Of a stretch of DNA of 64,000 bases, positions 1-8,457 are shown one piece after another; positions within the stretch are counted from its first letter, which is position 1; the number at the start of each line of letters is the position of its first letter. A program made the position numbers and the translations under genes. This DNA is from Rhodothermales bacterium (GTDB taxonomy: Bacteria; Bacteroidota; Rhodothermia; Rhodothermales; Bin80), in NCBI GenBank assembly GCA_951812585.1, contig OX638318.1:1627058-1691057 (forward strand), in the 5' to 3' direction. Under the pieces are notes generated by a model, which saw only the letters and a program-made list of their open reading frames with translations, made no database searches and was not told the origin of the DNA.

Positions 1-386
1 CGATAGCGTCCTTTTTGTGGGCGCTCCGCCCTGAAACAGGGCCCAAAGTAAAAGAACCGCTGTTCCCCCGGACGCTGCCCCATGTGATGTTGCAGGTATG
101 CGCGCATGACCGGCGCGGTCAACTCAGGGCGCAGCACGTAGTGTGTCTTCCCGCGCTCAAAGCTGAACATCTCTTTGGTCACTATGTCGGTGCTCCCGCC
201 CATGCCGCGCGCAATGAGGGCGAGCGGCTCCACGACGGGCGTCCGGATTTCCTCAAACGCAAAGCGTTCCAGCACCGCTCGTATGGTCTCTTCTGCATGC
301 CGCCACGCGGCAGCCCGGTGCATCGCCGACGGACTTTGCGGCAAGATGTCGTAGGTGCCTTCTATAGATCGGATCGTATGCTTCAC
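1..386 (-). CDS. hisS: Histidyl-tRNA synthetase, N-terminal part (cut by window edge)
   Basis: Charges tRNA-His in the cytoplasm; class II aminoacyl-tRNA synthetase. Only about 128 N-terminal residues lie in the window. They read VKHTIRSIEGTYDILP, then a helix, then FEEIRTPVVEPLALIARGM, then TDIVTKEMFSFE and LRPELTAPVMRAYL. This is the class II motif 1 and early motif 2 region of HisRS, in the family order. The start is a GTG at 384-386; the first in-frame stop upstream (TAA) lies just beyond it, so no longer start is possible except a rare CTG. It is the last gene of a minus-strand run obgE-rluD-hisS, separated from rluD by 250 bp. The C-terminal catalytic and anticodon-binding parts lie outside the window. 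Confidence 0.9.
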   Translation of the reverse strand, partial: MKHTIRSIEGTYDILPQSPSAMHRAAAWRHAEETIRAVLERFAFEEIRTPVVEPLALIARGMGGSTDIVTKEMFSFERGKTHYVLRPELTAPVMRAYLQHHMGQRPGEQRFFYFGPCFRAERPQKGRY

Positions 387-553
387 AGGAACCTGCAGTT
401 TGCCTTAAGGCCGGCTTGCACAAGCCGTGCCTGTTGTACGCAAGGAAGCGAAGTTAAGATTAATGCCCAGGCGACAAAGACGCGGTTCTGGTCCGCTGCG
501 CCGTGCGACTGCGCATCACCGTCGCGCCGAGCTGCATTCGCGATACGCAGCGT

Positions 554-577
554 GCCCATGCGCGCGTGCGCATGGGC
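554..577. other. Perfect hairpin in the rluD-hisS gap
   Basis: Inverted repeat with 10-bp arms gcccatgcgc and gcgcatgggc and a 4-nt loop gcgt. It lies in the 250-bp gap between the rluD stop and the hisS start. No T tract follows on either strand, so it is not a standard intrinsic terminator. It could attenuate read-through or stabilise an mRNA end. I see no gene in the rest of 387-636. Confidence 0.5.
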
Positions 578-636
578 TCTGCCCGTGCCTGTCTCTGTTG
601 CCTGCAGCGGGATTCCTCGCGGCCCCGCCGCCCCAA

Positions 637-1662
637 TCAGACCTCGGCGCGCAACACATCGAGTGTTGCCTGCAAGTCTTGCGGCAATGCGGTCGTCAGG
701 GCCACAGTTTCGCCGGTGCGCGGATGAACAAACTTCAGGTCTTTGGCGTGCAGCGCCTGGCGCCTGAGCAAGCCAGAAAGCCGCTTTAGTGATGCGCGCC
801 GCTGACTGCTCGCTGAGGCCCATCGCTTCGTGCGCGCGCCATAGGTTGCATCGCCCAGGATCGGGTGTCCCATGTGCTTTGCATGGACGCGAATTTGATG
901 CGTGCGACCTGTCTCCAGCCTGAACGCTAATAGCGTAGCCCATTCCAGCGGCTCTACAATCTTGTACAGGGTTACGGCGCGCTTGCCAGACTGCGGCACG
1001 ACAACAGCCATCTTCTTCCGATCCTTCGAATCCCGCCCTATGGACGCGTCAATCCGCCCTTTCGGCGGCTGCGGCGTGCCCCAGACAATCCCGTGGTAAG
1101 TGCGGACGATCGTTCTGGTTTCAAACTGGGCGGCAAGCCTTCGGTGCGTCACGTCATCCTTGGCTACAACCAAAAGGCCTGAGGTGTCTTTGTCCAGGCG
1201 ATGCACAATTCCCGGCCGTATGCATGGGCCCTCGTACAACGTACTGAGTCCCAGCGCCTGGTCTTGCGGCCGATCGGTTGCCGCTACGGCTCGCCCCCCT
1301 ACGTGGTGCAGCAGGGCGTGCACCAGGGTGCCTGTATTGTGGCCTGGGCCTGGGTGCGTCGGCATTCCGGGCGGCTTGTTGACCACAAGGAGCGATTCGT
1401 CTTCATAGCGAATGTCTAGCGGAATGGCTTCTGGTGTGATCAGCATTGGCTCCGGCCGCAGCGCAGTCCATTGTACCTGGTCACCGGCCTTCACCGGGGT
1501 AGACGGGCGCGCTATGGGCTGACCGTTGATGCGGACGCCTCCCTGCTTGATCCCCTTCTGCACTTGGGACCGCGACGTATCCGGTATGGTGCCGGCAATG
1601 AACAGGTCTACGCGCAGCGGCGCACCCGCCGGCACATTCAATACGATTGCGTCCGCACTCAT
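637..1662 (-). CDS. rluD: 23S rRNA pseudouridine synthase, RluD type
   Basis: Isomerises uridines to pseudouridine in 23S rRNA (helix 69 in the RluD family). The 341-residue length matches RluD. An N-terminal S4-like RNA-binding segment is visible (about 15-75, with RSQVQKGIKQGGVRING), followed by the synthase domain. That domain has LLVVNKPPGMPTHP (about 91-104), the catalytic HRLDKDTSGLLV block (HRLD at 154-157, Asp the nucleophile) and the late motif GRTHQIRVH...HPILGD. The ATG start at 1662 lies 18 nt downstream of the obgE stop, so the two are probably co-transcribed. No defects seen. Confidence 0.93.
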   Translation of the reverse strand: MSADAIVLNVPAGAPLRVDLFIAGTIPDTSRSQVQKGIKQGGVRINGQPIARPSTPVKAGDQVQWTALRPEPMLITPEAIPLDIRYEDESLLVVNKPPGMPTHPGPGHNTGTLVHALLHHVGGRAVAATDRPQDQALGLSTLYEGPCIRPGIVHRLDKDTSGLLVVAKDDVTHRRLAAQFETRTIVRTYHGIVWGTPQPPKGRIDASIGRDSKDRKKMAVVVPQSGKRAVTLYKIVEPLEWATLLAFRLETGRTHQIRVHAKHMGHPILGDATYGARTKRWASASSQRRASLKRLSGLLRRQALHAKDLKFVHPRTGETVALTTALPQDLQATLDVLRAEV

Positions 1663-1680
1663 ATCGTCCAGACCCCTGCG

Positions 1681-2703
1681 CTAGGCATAAGACCCATTGG
1701 AGGTACGCGCCGCTTCGACGCGTGCCCACAGGGCCTGCTTGAGAGCGGGAAGCCCCTGGCCCGTTGCACTGCTGATCAGATGCACCTCCAAGCCTGGCGG
1801 CATCGCCTTTTTCGCCTCCAGAAGCCAGGCCTTTTGGCTATCTGGCGGCAAAAGGTCCCGCTTGCTGAGTGCCAGGATGCGCGGCTTCCTTGTTATGGCC
1901 TCCTTGTACGCACGCAGCTCGCGCAGCAAGAGGTCGTACGCCGCGCGAAGATCGTGCGATGTCACGGGTATTACAAACAAGAGCACCGCGTTCCGCTCGA
2001 TATGCTTTAAAAACCGAAGGCCCAGTCCCTTTCCCTGGCTCGCCCCAGAGATTATGCCTGGAATATCCGCTATCACAAACGACTGAAACGATGCAACCTG
2101 CACCACGCCAGGCGTGGGCGTGAGCGTGGTGAACGGATAGTCCGCAATTTTGGGCCGCGCGGCCGAGACCGTGGCCACCAGTGTACTCTTGCCCGCATTG
2201 GGCTGTCCGACCAAGCCGACATCCGCGAGCATCTTCAGTTCCAGCGTAACATCTTTTTCCTCCCCCTTTTCCCCTGGCTGCGCGTAGCGCGGGACCTGGC
2301 GCGTAGACCGCTTGAAGAACGCATTGCCTTTGCCCCCACGACCGCCGTGGGCCAGGACCAGCTGATCTCCCGCGTCGACCACTTCGCCTATCAGCGCCCC
2401 GGTCCTGGTCATGCGCGCAACCGTGCCCCGGGGCACGCGCAGCACCAGGTCCTGGCCATCTCTGCCCGACTTATTGCTACCTTCTCCTGCCTTGCCGTTG
2501 GGCGCGAAATGGTGTCGGCTGTACCGCAGATCCAGCAGCGTATAAAGGTTGCTGGATGCTTCCATAAGGACAGAGCCTCCGCGGCCGCCGTCGCCCCCGG
2601 ATGGCCCCCCTTTGGGCACGTATTTCTCGCGGCGAAATGCTACACACCCCGAACCTCCGGCCCCACTTCGTATTTTGATGGTCACATGATCAACGAAACG
2701 CAT
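1681..2703 (-). CDS. obgE: GTPase Obg (ribosome assembly)
   Basis: Essential GTPase that binds the 50S subunit during assembly and is linked to stress response. 340 residues. The Gly-rich Obg fold is clear (RSGAGGSGCVAFRREKYVPK near the start, GGDGGRGG at about 37-43, GGRGGKGNAFF at about 120-130). The G domain follows: P-loop GQPNAGKST at 166-174, switch II DIPG at 213-216, and SKRD at about 280-283 in the NKxD position (Ser for Asn). There is no long acidic C-terminal tail as in E. coli ObgE. It begins only 11 bp from the divergent rnhA start, so the promoters of both genes must overlap or lie inside coding sequence. Confidence 0.94.
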   Translation of the reverse strand: MRFVDHVTIKIRSGAGGSGCVAFRREKYVPKGGPSGGDGGRGGSVLMEASSNLYTLLDLRYSRHHFAPNGKAGEGSNKSGRDGQDLVLRVPRGTVARMTRTGALIGEVVDAGDQLVLAHGGRGGKGNAFFKRSTRQVPRYAQPGEKGEEKDVTLELKMLADVGLVGQPNAGKSTLVATVSAARPKIADYPFTTLTPTPGVVQVASFQSFVIADIPGIISGASQGKGLGLRFLKHIERNAVLLFVIPVTSHDLRAAYDLLLRELRAYKEAITRKPRILALSKRDLLPPDSQKAWLLEAKKAMPPGLEVHLISSATGQGLPALKQALWARVEAARTSNGSYA

Positions 2704-2714
2704 TTCCTAAGCCT

Positions 2715-3152
2715 GTGAAGCAAATCACGATCTATACCGACGGAGGCTGCAATCCAAACCCCGGTCCCGGCGGTTGGGCTGCACTCCTTATATACAAGAA
2801 TCAGGAACGCGTTCTGACGGGTGCCAAGCGGTCGACCACTAACAACCAGATGGAGCTCACGGCAGCCTTGGAGGCGCTCCGTGCATTGAAGAACCCATAC
2901 AACGTGCGGCTGCACACCGACAGCGCCTACATGATGAATGCGTTCGATAAGAAGTGGCTGGTCCAATGGCAAAAGAACGGCTGGGTTACGGCCGCTCGAA
3001 ATCCGGTCAAGAACAAGGAGCTCTGGCTTGCACTGCTGGAAGAGTCGCACCGGCACAATATTACCTGGATCAAGGTCAAGGCGCACGCGGACAATCAGCA
3101 CAACAACCGCGTAGACCGCCTGGCCACCGCGGCGCGATTGGAGTTAAATTAG
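2715..3152 (+). CDS. rnhA: Ribonuclease HI
   Basis: Cleaves the RNA strand of RNA-DNA hybrids, removing primers and R-loops. 145 residues, the usual bacterial RNase HI size. The four metal-binding acids are in place: D9 (YTDGGCNPNPGPGGWA), E47 (NNQMELTA), D69 (LHTDSAYM) and D134 (NNRVDRLA); H124 lies in VKAHAD. Start is GTG at 2715, 11 bp from the divergent obgE start. A longer frame overlaps its 3' half in another phase but belongs to the next gene, whose real start is at 3263. Confidence 0.94.
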   Translation: MKQITIYTDGGCNPNPGPGGWAALLIYKNQERVLTGAKRSTTNNQMELTAALEALRALKNPYNVRLHTDSAYMMNAFDKKWLVQWQKNGWVTAARNPVKNKELWLALLEESHRHNITWIKVKAHADNQHNNRVDRLATAARLELN

Positions 3153-3262
3153 CCCGCATCCCAACCGTTGCGCAACAAAAGGGAAGGATACCGCGTCTAA
3201 CTGCGTCTAATGGTGGCCGACTCCGGCTTCATTGTCTAGCTACCGTACCCCCGAGGCATCTC

Positions 3263-5776
3263 ATGCTTCTCTCTGCCTTGCTGCTGGGCTCGCTGGTGGG
3301 CTGGGGCTCTCCCGACCCTAAGTGCCCCGATGAGTGTATCCTTACAGCGCAACCCGTTTCCGGAAGCATAAGCGTCGACGGTTTTCTCGACGAAGACACA
3401 TGGGCCCGCGCGTCGGTGGCTGCCGGATTTTCGCAGTTTTCGCCGGACGAGGGCGCACCCGCCACCCAGCAGACGGAAGTGCGCGTGGTCTATGGCAGTG
3501 ATGCGTTGTACATCGGCGTGACGCTGCTTGATGAGGATCCGAATCAGATTCGGCGTCCGCTTGGGCGGCGGGACGAATTCAATCAGGCGGACTGGTTCAT
3601 AGCGTCCATTGATTCGTATTTCGACCGCAAGACTGCGTACAACTTTGCTATCAGCGCTTCAGGCGTGCAAGCCGATGGCATCTACGCAGGCCGCACCTTT
3701 GGCGGGGGCGGGGGTGGAGGATTCGGGTTCGATACCTCTTGGGATGCCGTATGGTTTGCGGAGGTTCGGGTAACCGATGAAGGGTGGACTGCGGAGATAC
3801 GCATCCCTTATTCAATGCTGCGCTTCTCGGACTCCAAGATTCAGCGATGGGGCATCAACTTCAAGCGGATCATTCCCCGCCTGAGTGAGATCGACGAATG
3901 GGTCCTTGTGCCGCGTAACGAACGAAGCAGCGGCACCGTAGCCCATTTTGGCGTGCTTGAGGGCATCGTGGATATACAGGCGCGTCGCAACATTCAGGTT
4001 ACGCCGTATACCGTTGCGAGCGTGCGTTTTGAAGAGGGAGAGATCGCCGGCAGCACGCGCCGATCCGATACCGGCGATTTTGGCAGCGACCTGAAGATTG
4101 GACTGTCCAGCAACATCACGCTGGATGCTACAATCAACCCGGATTTTGGCCAGGTAGAAGCCGATCCTGCGGAGCTCAACCTGACGGCTTTTGAGACATT
4201 CTTCCCGGAGCGCCGGCCGTTCTTCACCGAAGGCACGCAGATCTTTCGATACAGCCTGGATCGGGGCGGCTCGTTGTTGTACACGCGCCGCATCGGGGCC
4301 CGGGCCCCCATCGTGGGGGCTACGAAGGTGTCCGGCCGCACAGGGCGGGGCATGAATTTCGGATTCTTTGGGGCCGCTACGGGTGATGACTTCAACCCTT
4401 CCAACTTCTTTGGCGTTGGCCGTGGACAGCAGCAGATTGGCAGTCTCTCCAACGTCGGCGGCATGGTCACGTATTTCGGGAGCACGTCTGAACGCCGAAG
4501 CACTGCGGGGGGCGTGGACTGGGACCTCCGATTCAAGCAGAATAAGTACAAGATCGATGGGCAGTTCAGCGCCACCCGGCGCGTTGTTGGTGACGAAACC
4601 GATAGCGGGTTTGCGCTCACGGCTGGATTTGACAAGCAGCGGTCTGTCTGGAACTACTCCATCGGACTCACGGTGATCAGCGACGCGTACAATCCAAATG
4701 ATCTGGGCCGAATGCGCGAGAACAACAAAACCAATCTGTTCGGCGGGTTTTCCCATCAGATCAATGGCGGCCGGCCCGTGGGACCATTTCAGCGGGGCAG
4801 TCTGCGTCTGTATGCCGGCAGCGGCCTCTCTTACAAGGAAGGCATTTCGAACGGCACGGGCTTCTTCTTCAGCTCGGACTGGACCACGCGCACGTTTCAG
4901 GAGATTGAACTGGGCATGCGCAGCGACTATCTCTTCGGCGGCTACGATGTGACCGAAACCCGCGGACTAGGCCCGCGCGCACGACCCCGTGAGCTGAACA
5001 TGGATGTGGAATACACCACGGACACGCGCAGAACGTGGCAGCTCGCACCCCAGCTGGATGTCGGTCTCTATGGCGATGGCGGCCGGTCGGTGGAAGCCAG
5101 CCTGGAAGGCGAATGGACGGCATCATCGCGCATCAATCTTTCGCTGGAGGTCGGTGTGGGTCGCGAAATCGGTGTAACGGAGTGGACATCCAACGAAGCC
5201 TTCGCTCCGGGGCCTGACGGATGGCTCATTAGCGAGTCGTCGCGCACCGCGCCCGAAGATGTTACGGTCTGGCACCCGTTTGCCGACAGTGAATCCATCG
5301 CTGTGCTGCTGGCTGGCCACCCGCCGAATGACTTGGAGGGACGTTACTACCTGCCGGTCTTTGGAGAGCGCAACACGCACTCCACAGACATTACGCTGCG
5401 GGGTAATCTGACGTTGACGCCCACGCTGGCGGTTCAGTTCTACGGCCAGCTCTTTGCAGCGCGCGGCAAGAACGCGCGCTACCTGCTGCTTACTGATCGC
5501 GATACGCTGGTGCCGGTGACCGACTACCCGAAGCGCTATGACTTTGGCTTCAACAACCTCCAGGCCAACACGGTGCTGCGTTGGGAATACCGGCCGGGAT
5601 CCACATTGTATGTGGTGTGGACGCAGTCTCGTTCCAGCAGCAACGACCTGTCCGCTCTTGACCTGGTCAGTCGTTCGCCTTACGATCAGCGCACATCAGA
5701 CCAGCTAATGGACGCATTCAGCCTGTTTCCCACGAACATCCTGCTGGTCAAGTTCAGCTACAAGTTTCTGCGCTAG
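3263..5776 (+). CDS. DUF5916 outer-membrane barrel protein with CBM9-like domain
   Basis: About 837 residues. A hydrophobic N-terminus (MLLSALLLGSLVGWG) serves as export signal. A carbohydrate-binding-family-9-like domain follows (about 25-220: GSISVDGFLDEDTW, VRVVYGSDALYIGVTLLDEDP, WTAEIRIPYSMLRF). Then comes the hallmark INPDFGQVEADPAELNLTAF...FFPERRPFFTEG segment of DUF5916. The rest alternates amphipathic strands and ends in FSYKFLR, a C-terminal aromatic typical of an outer-membrane barrel. Function in these families is unknown; surface glycan or metabolite handling is inferred. I chose the ATG at 3263, preceded by gagg, because the longer frame overlaps rnhA and lacks a signal. It converges on purS with a 4-nt overlap. 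Confidence 0.85.
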   Translation: MLLSALLLGSLVGWGSPDPKCPDECILTAQPVSGSISVDGFLDEDTWARASVAAGFSQFSPDEGAPATQQTEVRVVYGSDALYIGVTLLDEDPNQIRRPLGRRDEFNQADWFIASIDSYFDRKTAYNFAISASGVQADGIYAGRTFGGGGGGGFGFDTSWDAVWFAEVRVTDEGWTAEIRIPYSMLRFSDSKIQRWGINFKRIIPRLSEIDEWVLVPRNERSSGTVAHFGVLEGIVDIQARRNIQVTPYTVASVRFEEGEIAGSTRRSDTGDFGSDLKIGLSSNITLDATINPDFGQVEADPAELNLTAFETFFPERRPFFTEGTQIFRYSLDRGGSLLYTRRIGARAPIVGATKVSGRTGRGMNFGFFGAATGDDFNPSNFFGVGRGQQQIGSLSNVGGMVTYFGSTSERRSTAGGVDWDLRFKQNKYKIDGQFSATRRVVGDETDSGFALTAGFDKQRSVWNYSIGLTVISDAYNPNDLGRMRENNKTNLFGGFSHQINGGRPVGPFQRGSLRLYAGSGLSYKEGISNGTGFFFSSDWTTRTFQEIELGMRSDYLFGGYDVTETRGLGPRARPRELNMDVEYTTDTRRTWQLAPQLDVGLYGDGGRSVEASLEGEWTASSRINLSLEVGVGREIGVTEWTSNEAFAPGPDGWLISESSRTAPEDVTVWHPFADSESIAVLLAGHPPNDLEGRYYLPVFGERNTHSTDITLRGNLTLTPTLAVQFYGQLFAARGKNARYLLLTDRDTLVPVTDYPKRYDFGFNNLQANTVLRWEYRPGSTLYVVWTQSRSSSNDLSALDLVSRSPYDQRTSDQLMDAFSLFPTNILLVKFSYKFLR

Positions 5777-6033
5777 CCGGCGTCAGATACTTTCGCCACT
5801 TCCACGTGGAAGTTTTCCATTACGGGATTCGCCAGGAGCTTTTCACACGCTGCTGTCGCCGCGATGTACGCGGCATCCGCCGATTCTTCGTTAATCCACA
5901 TCTCGACAAACTTCCCTACGCGCACGCGCGCAATGGCCTCAAAGCCGAGCGTCGCCAGCGCATGTTGGGCCGCTTTTCCCTGCGGATCCAGGATTGACGG
6001 CCGCAACGTGACCGTGATGACCGCTTTATACAT
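5773..6033 (-). CDS. purS: Phosphoribosylformylglycinamidine synthase subunit PurS
   Basis: Small subunit of the three-part FGAM synthase (PurS-PurQ-PurL) of purine synthesis; it bridges the glutaminase and synthetase. 86 residues, family size. Typical pattern: YKAVITVTLRPSILDPQGKA at the N-terminus, then LGFEAIARVRVGKFVEM, then CEKLLANPVMENFHVEV. It starts 2 nt after the pssA stop, so the two are co-transcribed; purQ and purL are not in the window. The stop overlaps the stop of the convergent DUF5916 gene. Confidence 0.92.
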   Translation of the reverse strand: MYKAVITVTLRPSILDPQGKAAQHALATLGFEAIARVRVGKFVEMWINEESADAAYIAATAACEKLLANPVMENFHVEVAKVSDAG

Positions 6034-6035
6034 GA

Positions 6036-6878
6036 CTATCTGTTGTTGGCATCGGGCGGCTCGCTGCTGGTCCGACCCATGATCACGCGGATCCCCCGAT
6101 AGATCGCGCGGATTATTCCCGTAAGCACATACGCAGCGAGCCCAACAAGGAGGCCGGTCTCACGGAATATGATGATAAGCACGATTCCAACGCCGTAGCC
6201 TGCGGCAACCAGGGGTTTCTCCGCCACATAGGCTGCCGACGGTTTTGGGGTGCCATCGAAGGCAATGTTGGTTATCATGAGCGCGGCCAGCACCACAACA
6301 ACAGGGAAGAGTGCCGTCTCTTCCAGTACGCCGGGAGCAACTAGCCAGCTGTTGCCCGACGCGCAGAACACAAAGGTGACGATAGCAAAGGCCTGCACTG
6401 GAGCTGGCAGGCCCGAAAAATAATCTTTGGTGCGGCCATCAAACGCCACGTTGTAGCGGGCCAGGCGCACTGCTGTGCACATGGCCGGCAAGGCCGAGAC
6501 AATCACTCCCAGGACGCCGTACTGGCTAAGCGCAAATGCATAGACCAGGTAGGATGGCGCAACTCCGAAAGATACCACATCGCTGAGCGAGTCCAGCTCC
6601 ACGCCGAACAGGCTCTGCCCTTGGGAGAGTCGGGCCATTATGCCATCCAAAAGATCGAAGAATCCCGCCAGCACGATCAGGTAGCAGGCGTACACGTAAA
6701 GGCCTTCATGCACCTGCGTAATCGCCAGGAACCCGCTGAAGAGGTTCATGAGCGTAAAGAACGACGGCACCGCCGCGCGCGGAAGCTGATCCCTGAATTG
6801 AGTCAGGCGGTTGGGCCGCAGCCGCTCCCGCAGCGGGATCTGCTTCTGCCCGGCCAGTTTTGCAGCCTGTGGTTTCAT
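6036..6878 (-). CDS. pssA: CDP-diacylglycerol-serine O-phosphatidyltransferase
   Basis: Makes phosphatidylserine from CDP-diacylglycerol and L-serine in the inner membrane, the step before phosphatidylethanolamine. 280 residues with about six to eight membrane segments. The CDP-alcohol phosphotransferase motif D-x2-D-G-x2-A-R-x8-G-x3-D-x3-D is complete: D75, D78-G79, A82-R83, G92, D96 and D100. A basic cytosolic N-terminus precedes it (about 1-35). A psd decarboxylase often neighbours this gene, but none is seen. It forms an operon with purS and diverges from mtaB. Confidence 0.92.
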   Translation of the reverse strand: MKPQAAKLAGQKQIPLRERLRPNRLTQFRDQLPRAAVPSFFTLMNLFSGFLAITQVHEGLYVYACYLIVLAGFFDLLDGIMARLSQGQSLFGVELDSLSDVVSFGVAPSYLVYAFALSQYGVLGVIVSALPAMCTAVRLARYNVAFDGRTKDYFSGLPAPVQAFAIVTFVFCASGNSWLVAPGVLEETALFPVVVVLAALMITNIAFDGTPKPSAAYVAEKPLVAAGYGVGIVLIIIFRETGLLVGLAAYVLTGIIRAIYRGIRVIMGRTSSEPPDANNR

Positions 6879-7153
6879 AAAACCAGTGCATGCGACCCTG
6901 CACGCGTCGCTACGCTCAGCCCGGCAAGCGCCCGCTTGAATAGATCGTGCCGCGTGAACATCAGGATTGCGCGCAGCAGCGCGGCGCAGACATCACCGCT
7001 GGACCCGCCGTCGCGGAAGCCGTTTCCTGGACTGGTCCGCTCCAGTACTCGCATGCTTGCCGGCCCATCACTGAAGCATGTCCACCTATTGCGGGAGCCT
7101 GGCGCGCGCCAATGGGTTTGTAGGCATTGCGCAAGGTGCAAGATACAGTTTCG
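6879..7153. other. Divergent intergenic region between pssA and mtaB
   Basis: About 275 bp that must hold promoters for both directions. A minus-strand frame of 88 codons (6875-7141) runs through it and overlaps the pssA start as ATGA. Its Arg/Ser-rich product (about RVLERTSPGNGFRDGG) matches nothing I recognise, so I do not call it a gene. Confidence 0.4.
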
Positions 7154-8452
7154 ATGCGTACGGTTTCATTCAAAACGCTAGGCTGCAAGCTCAACTTCGC
7201 GGAAACCAGCAGCCTGCACCGCGACTTTGCGGCCAAAGGTTTTTCGGTCGTGCCCTTTGGCGAGGCGTCCGATGTCGTCGTGATCAACACATGTTCCGTC
7301 ACTGCGGAGGCTGATCGCAAATGCAGGCAGATCATCCGTCGGGGACGCCGAACGAATCCGGACGCATGCGTCATCGTCACTGGTTGTTATGCGCAGCTGC
7401 AGCCGGACAGCGTCGCGGCCATCGAAGGAGTGGACGTAGTGCTTGGAACGCAGGACAAGGCGCGCCTTTTCGAGCATGTGCACTCCTTTGAGCGGCGGGC
7501 ACAGCCGCAGATCAATGTTTCGTGCACCGGCGACCTCCGCACCTTCGATGCGGCCCGGTTGTCCGCGGACCGGACCCGTGCATTCCTCAAGATCCAGGAT
7601 GGCTGCGACTACTCGTGTGCGTTCTGCACCATTCCCTTTGCGCGCGGCAAGGGTCGCAGTGCTTCGCTTAAGAGTGCGGTCCGACAGGCGCACGACATCG
7701 CTGCCAGCGACATTCGGGAGATCGTGCTTACGGGGGTCAACATCGGCCTGTACGGGCAGGGAACGCACGACGATTCGGGTGGCGCAACGCTACTGGCGCT
7801 GCTAAGGCAACTGAGTCAGGTGGAGGGCATTGTGCGCTACCGAATCTCTTCGATTGAGCCCAACCTGCTGACAGATGCGATTATCGACTTTGTGCAGGCC
7901 ACGCCCGCGTTTGTGCCGCACTTTCACATTCCGCTGCAGAGCGGCGACGACCAGGTTCTGGGTGCCATGCGTCGCCGCTACCGACGCCAGGTCTATGCTG
8001 ACCGCGTTGCGTACATAATCGCACGTATGCCCGACGCCTGCATCGGCGCGGATGTGATCGTTGGCCACCCGGGGGAATCGGATGAGCGGTTTGAGAACAC
8101 CCGCACGTTTCTGACTGCGCTTCCCCTGTCCTACCTGCATGTCTTCACCTACTCTGAGCGGCCGGGAACCGTGGCTGCCGAAACGACGCAGCTTGAGTCA
8201 GTGCCGAGGCCCGTGCGCAAGGCGCGCACGCGCGCCTTGCGTGCACTTTCGGATGCGAAGCATGCGGCGTTCATAGAGCGTCACCTCGGCGTGTATCGGC
8301 CTGTGCTGTGGGAGCGCACACGGTCTAACGACAGTATGTACGGCTACACCGACAACTATATTCGTGTGCGCGGCCCATTCGACGCCACGCGCGTGGGAAC
8401 GGTTGAAAGGGTGCGCCTTCAGCGCCGCGAGGGACTTCGAGCCGTAGCCTGA
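7154..8452 (+). CDS. mtaB: tRNA t6A37 methylthiotransferase MtaB
   Basis: Radical-SAM enzyme that adds a methylthio group to t6A37 of ANN-decoding tRNAs, giving ms2t6A. About 432 residues. The N-terminal methylthiotransferase domain has its three cluster cysteines (TLGCKLNFAE, NTCSVT, TGCYAQ). The radical-SAM CxxxCxxC is in CDYSCAFCTIPFARG. A C-terminal TRAM-like part (GYTDNYIRVRGPF) binds tRNA. CKLN near the start and the SLK after FARGKGRS favour MtaB over MiaB or RimO. The start at 7154 (MRTVSFKTLGCK) fits the family; an in-frame start at 7127 would add nine residues. It converges on the aminopeptidase gene with 5 bp between stops. Confidence 0.9.
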   Translation: MRTVSFKTLGCKLNFAETSSLHRDFAAKGFSVVPFGEASDVVVINTCSVTAEADRKCRQIIRRGRRTNPDACVIVTGCYAQLQPDSVAAIEGVDVVLGTQDKARLFEHVHSFERRAQPQINVSCTGDLRTFDAARLSADRTRAFLKIQDGCDYSCAFCTIPFARGKGRSASLKSAVRQAHDIAASDIREIVLTGVNIGLYGQGTHDDSGGATLLALLRQLSQVEGIVRYRISSIEPNLLTDAIIDFVQATPAFVPHFHIPLQSGDDQVLGAMRRRYRRQVYADRVAYIIARMPDACIGADVIVGHPGESDERFENTRTFLTALPLSYLHVFTYSERPGTVAAETTQLESVPRPVRKARTRALRALSDAKHAAFIERHLGVYRPVLWERTRSNDSMYGYTDNYIRVRGPFDATRVGTVERVRLQRREGLRAVA

Positions 8453-8457
8453 TCATG

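Noticed and set aside
15-767. Long plus-strand frame over the hisS start
   Set aside because: Shadow of hisS on the other strand; product rich in Arg/Ala/His with no domain.
2954-3262. N-terminal extension of the DUF5916 frame
   Set aside because: Overlaps rnhA in another phase and lacks a signal; the ATG at 3263 gives a proper export signal.
6875-7141. 88-codon frame overlapping the pssA start as ATGA
   Set aside because: Overlap looks attractive, but composition is Arg/Ser-rich and matches no family; it sits in a divergent promoter region.
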